Part shown: positions 63,335 through 64,000 of the stretch, one piece after another | Position numbering within the stretch: the first letter of the stretch is position 1 | Layout of the letters: every line of letters begins with the position of its first letter | Source: Clostridia bacterium | Lineage (GTDB): Bacteria; Bacillota; Clostridia; Oscillospirales; Acutalibacteraceae | Assembly (NCBI GenBank): GCA_017549565.1 | Contig: JAFYUI010000035.1 | Location: forward strand, 62,001-126,000 | DNA length: 64,000 nt | Direction of reading: 5' to 3' | Notes under the pieces: generated by a model | The model's database searches: none | Seen by the model: only the letters and a program-made list of their open reading frames with translations | What the model was told of the DNA's origin: nothing | Translations under genes and position numbers: made by a program

Positions 63335-64000
63335 ATGGAAAACAAAGCACTAAAAACCGATGTTTATACCAATGAAAACATCTGGGTTGACAGCTGTGAA
63401 CAGCCCATTGATGTTGATTTCACCCTGCCCGATTACTGCCCCGATATTTCTAAAATCTTTAAATGCAAGGCGGTTTCCCGCATTTCTTCAAAGTCACTTA
63501 ATGACAAAAGCATTACCATTGATGGAAATATTTGCATAACCGTTTTATATTGCGATAAGGACAATAATTTATGTTCTTACGAATATCAATATCCTTTTAA
63601 TAAGGTTAAGGAAATCGACCATGATACACAGGGGTGTAATATTTCCTGCACCGCCAAAACCGATTACATAAATTGCCGTGCGGTTACCTCACGAAAGGTT
63701 GATATACACGGTGCGGTAACTCTTAATATGAAACTGTTTTGCAGGAAAAAGTGCAATGTTATTTCAGATTTTGATGATAACAGCATTGAAACACGCCGTT
63801 CTACCGCGCCCTCAACCTCGCCAATGGGTTACGCCGAAAAGTATGTAATAATTGAAGAAGAAATTGCCTGTTCAAACGGCAGTGCCTCAATAAACCGTAT
63901 TTTAAGGTATGACGCTTATCCATCGGTTACTGACTGCAAGGTTATAAATGATAAAATTATGGTAAAGGGCGATATGGCGGTTGCAATAACCTATTGCGCC
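63335..64000 (+). CDS. DUF3794 (SPOCS) spore-coat-type protein, partial at the window edge
   Basis: An open reading frame of 222 codons runs off the right edge; no stop is reached. The N-terminus has the family pattern FTLPDYCPDISKIFKCKA near 29-46, and a second copy of the domain appears to begin near 165 (YVIIEEEIACSNGSASINRI). Relatives are coat-assembly proteins of spore formers, often with a C-terminal LysM domain that would lie beyond this window. GAGAGG precedes ATG 63335. It suggests the organism makes, or descends from makers of, spores. Confidence 0.85.
   Translation, partial: MENKALKTDVYTNENIWVDSCEQPIDVDFTLPDYCPDISKIFKCKAVSRISSKSLNDKSITIDGNICITVLYCDKDNNLCSYEYQYPFNKVKEIDHDTQGCNISCTAKTDYINCRAVTSRKVDIHGAVTLNMKLFCRKKCNVISDFDDNSIETRRSTAPSTSPMGYAEKYVIIEEEIACSNGSASINRILRYDAYPSVTDCKVINDKIMVKGDMAVAITYCA

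Noticed and set aside
1..64000. tRNA, rRNA, prophage, transposase or defence genes
   Set aside because: No cloverleaf, rRNA segment, integrase, transposase or recognised defence family was found on either strand by reading.

Overview
The window reads as a chromosomal segment of an anaerobic, low-GC, Gram-positive member of the Clostridia, most likely an Oscillospirales-type gut bacterium. This rests on sequence features only. They are AT-rich intergenic DNA, a sepF-ylmH-divIVA-lspA-rluD division block, a NifS-ThiI pair, a split transketolase, DnaD/DnaC-type helicase loaders, a spore-coat-type DUF3794 protein at the right edge, and frequent TTG/GTG starts. No rRNA, tRNA, CRISPR array, transposase or prophage gene was seen. 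No stretch longer than 300 bases lacks a gene; the longest is 296 bases (33163-33458), between a LytTR regulator and a sigma factor.

Layout. (1) 1-19049, plus strand, is a carbohydrate-utilisation locus: two ABC sugar permeases separated by an NHL/TPR/Yip1 membrane protein and a DUF5696 lipoprotein, then a beta-helix lipoprotein, a 1793-residue surface protein with galactose-binding-like modules, and three cytoplasmic glycosidases (GH3, GH36, GH37). The surface proteins probably bind or trim glycans, the permeases import oligosaccharides, and the glycosidases finish them inside. The solute-binding protein and ATPase are not in the window. (2) 19112-25093, minus strand: cysteine desulfurase, thiI, pncC, a degenerate CinA-like tail-anchored protein, a class B sortase, trxA and trxB. 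(3) 25184-27557, plus: an alanine/sodium symporter and an Xaa-Pro peptidase. (4) 27601-31175, minus: tsaE, tsaB, rpiB, upp, a YdcF/SanA protein and a lipoprotein. (5) 31304-35198: a RodA/FtsW protein, then a divergent regulatory pair (LytTR regulator; UviA/BotR-like sigma factor plus a 68-residue protein), then an MntR-type repressor with a cytidylate-kinase-like protein. (6) 35393-38307: a YczE-type membrane protein with an unusual hairpin leader, a nucleotidase/guanylate-kinase-like fusion, and an anchored endonuclease/phosphatase-fold protein. (7) 38438-58991, plus: dnaD, dnaC, mnmG, htrA, a glycosyltransferase, then a long housekeeping run of miaB, ylbF, mutS, mutL, miaA, an HlyD-like protein, yggS, sepF, ylmH, divIVA, lspA, rluD and the two transketolase halves. 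(8) 59112-63235: a MarR-controlled heterodimeric ABC exporter with a clear promoter and operator. (9) 63335 to the edge: a partial SPOCS/DUF3794 protein.

The strongest candidates for something undescribed are five. The first is the divergent module at 32470-34188: a receiver lacking the phospho-Asp, an alternative sigma factor, and a free-standing copy of a motif usually found in cell-wall hydrolases. The second is the HAD-nucleotidase/GMP-kinase fusion with altered substrate arginines. The third is the degenerate CinA N-domain recast as a tail-anchored membrane protein. The fourth is an RNA hairpin with G-U pairs ahead of the GH3 gene. The fifth is a cysteine desulfurase whose promoter implies a leaderless or AUA start.
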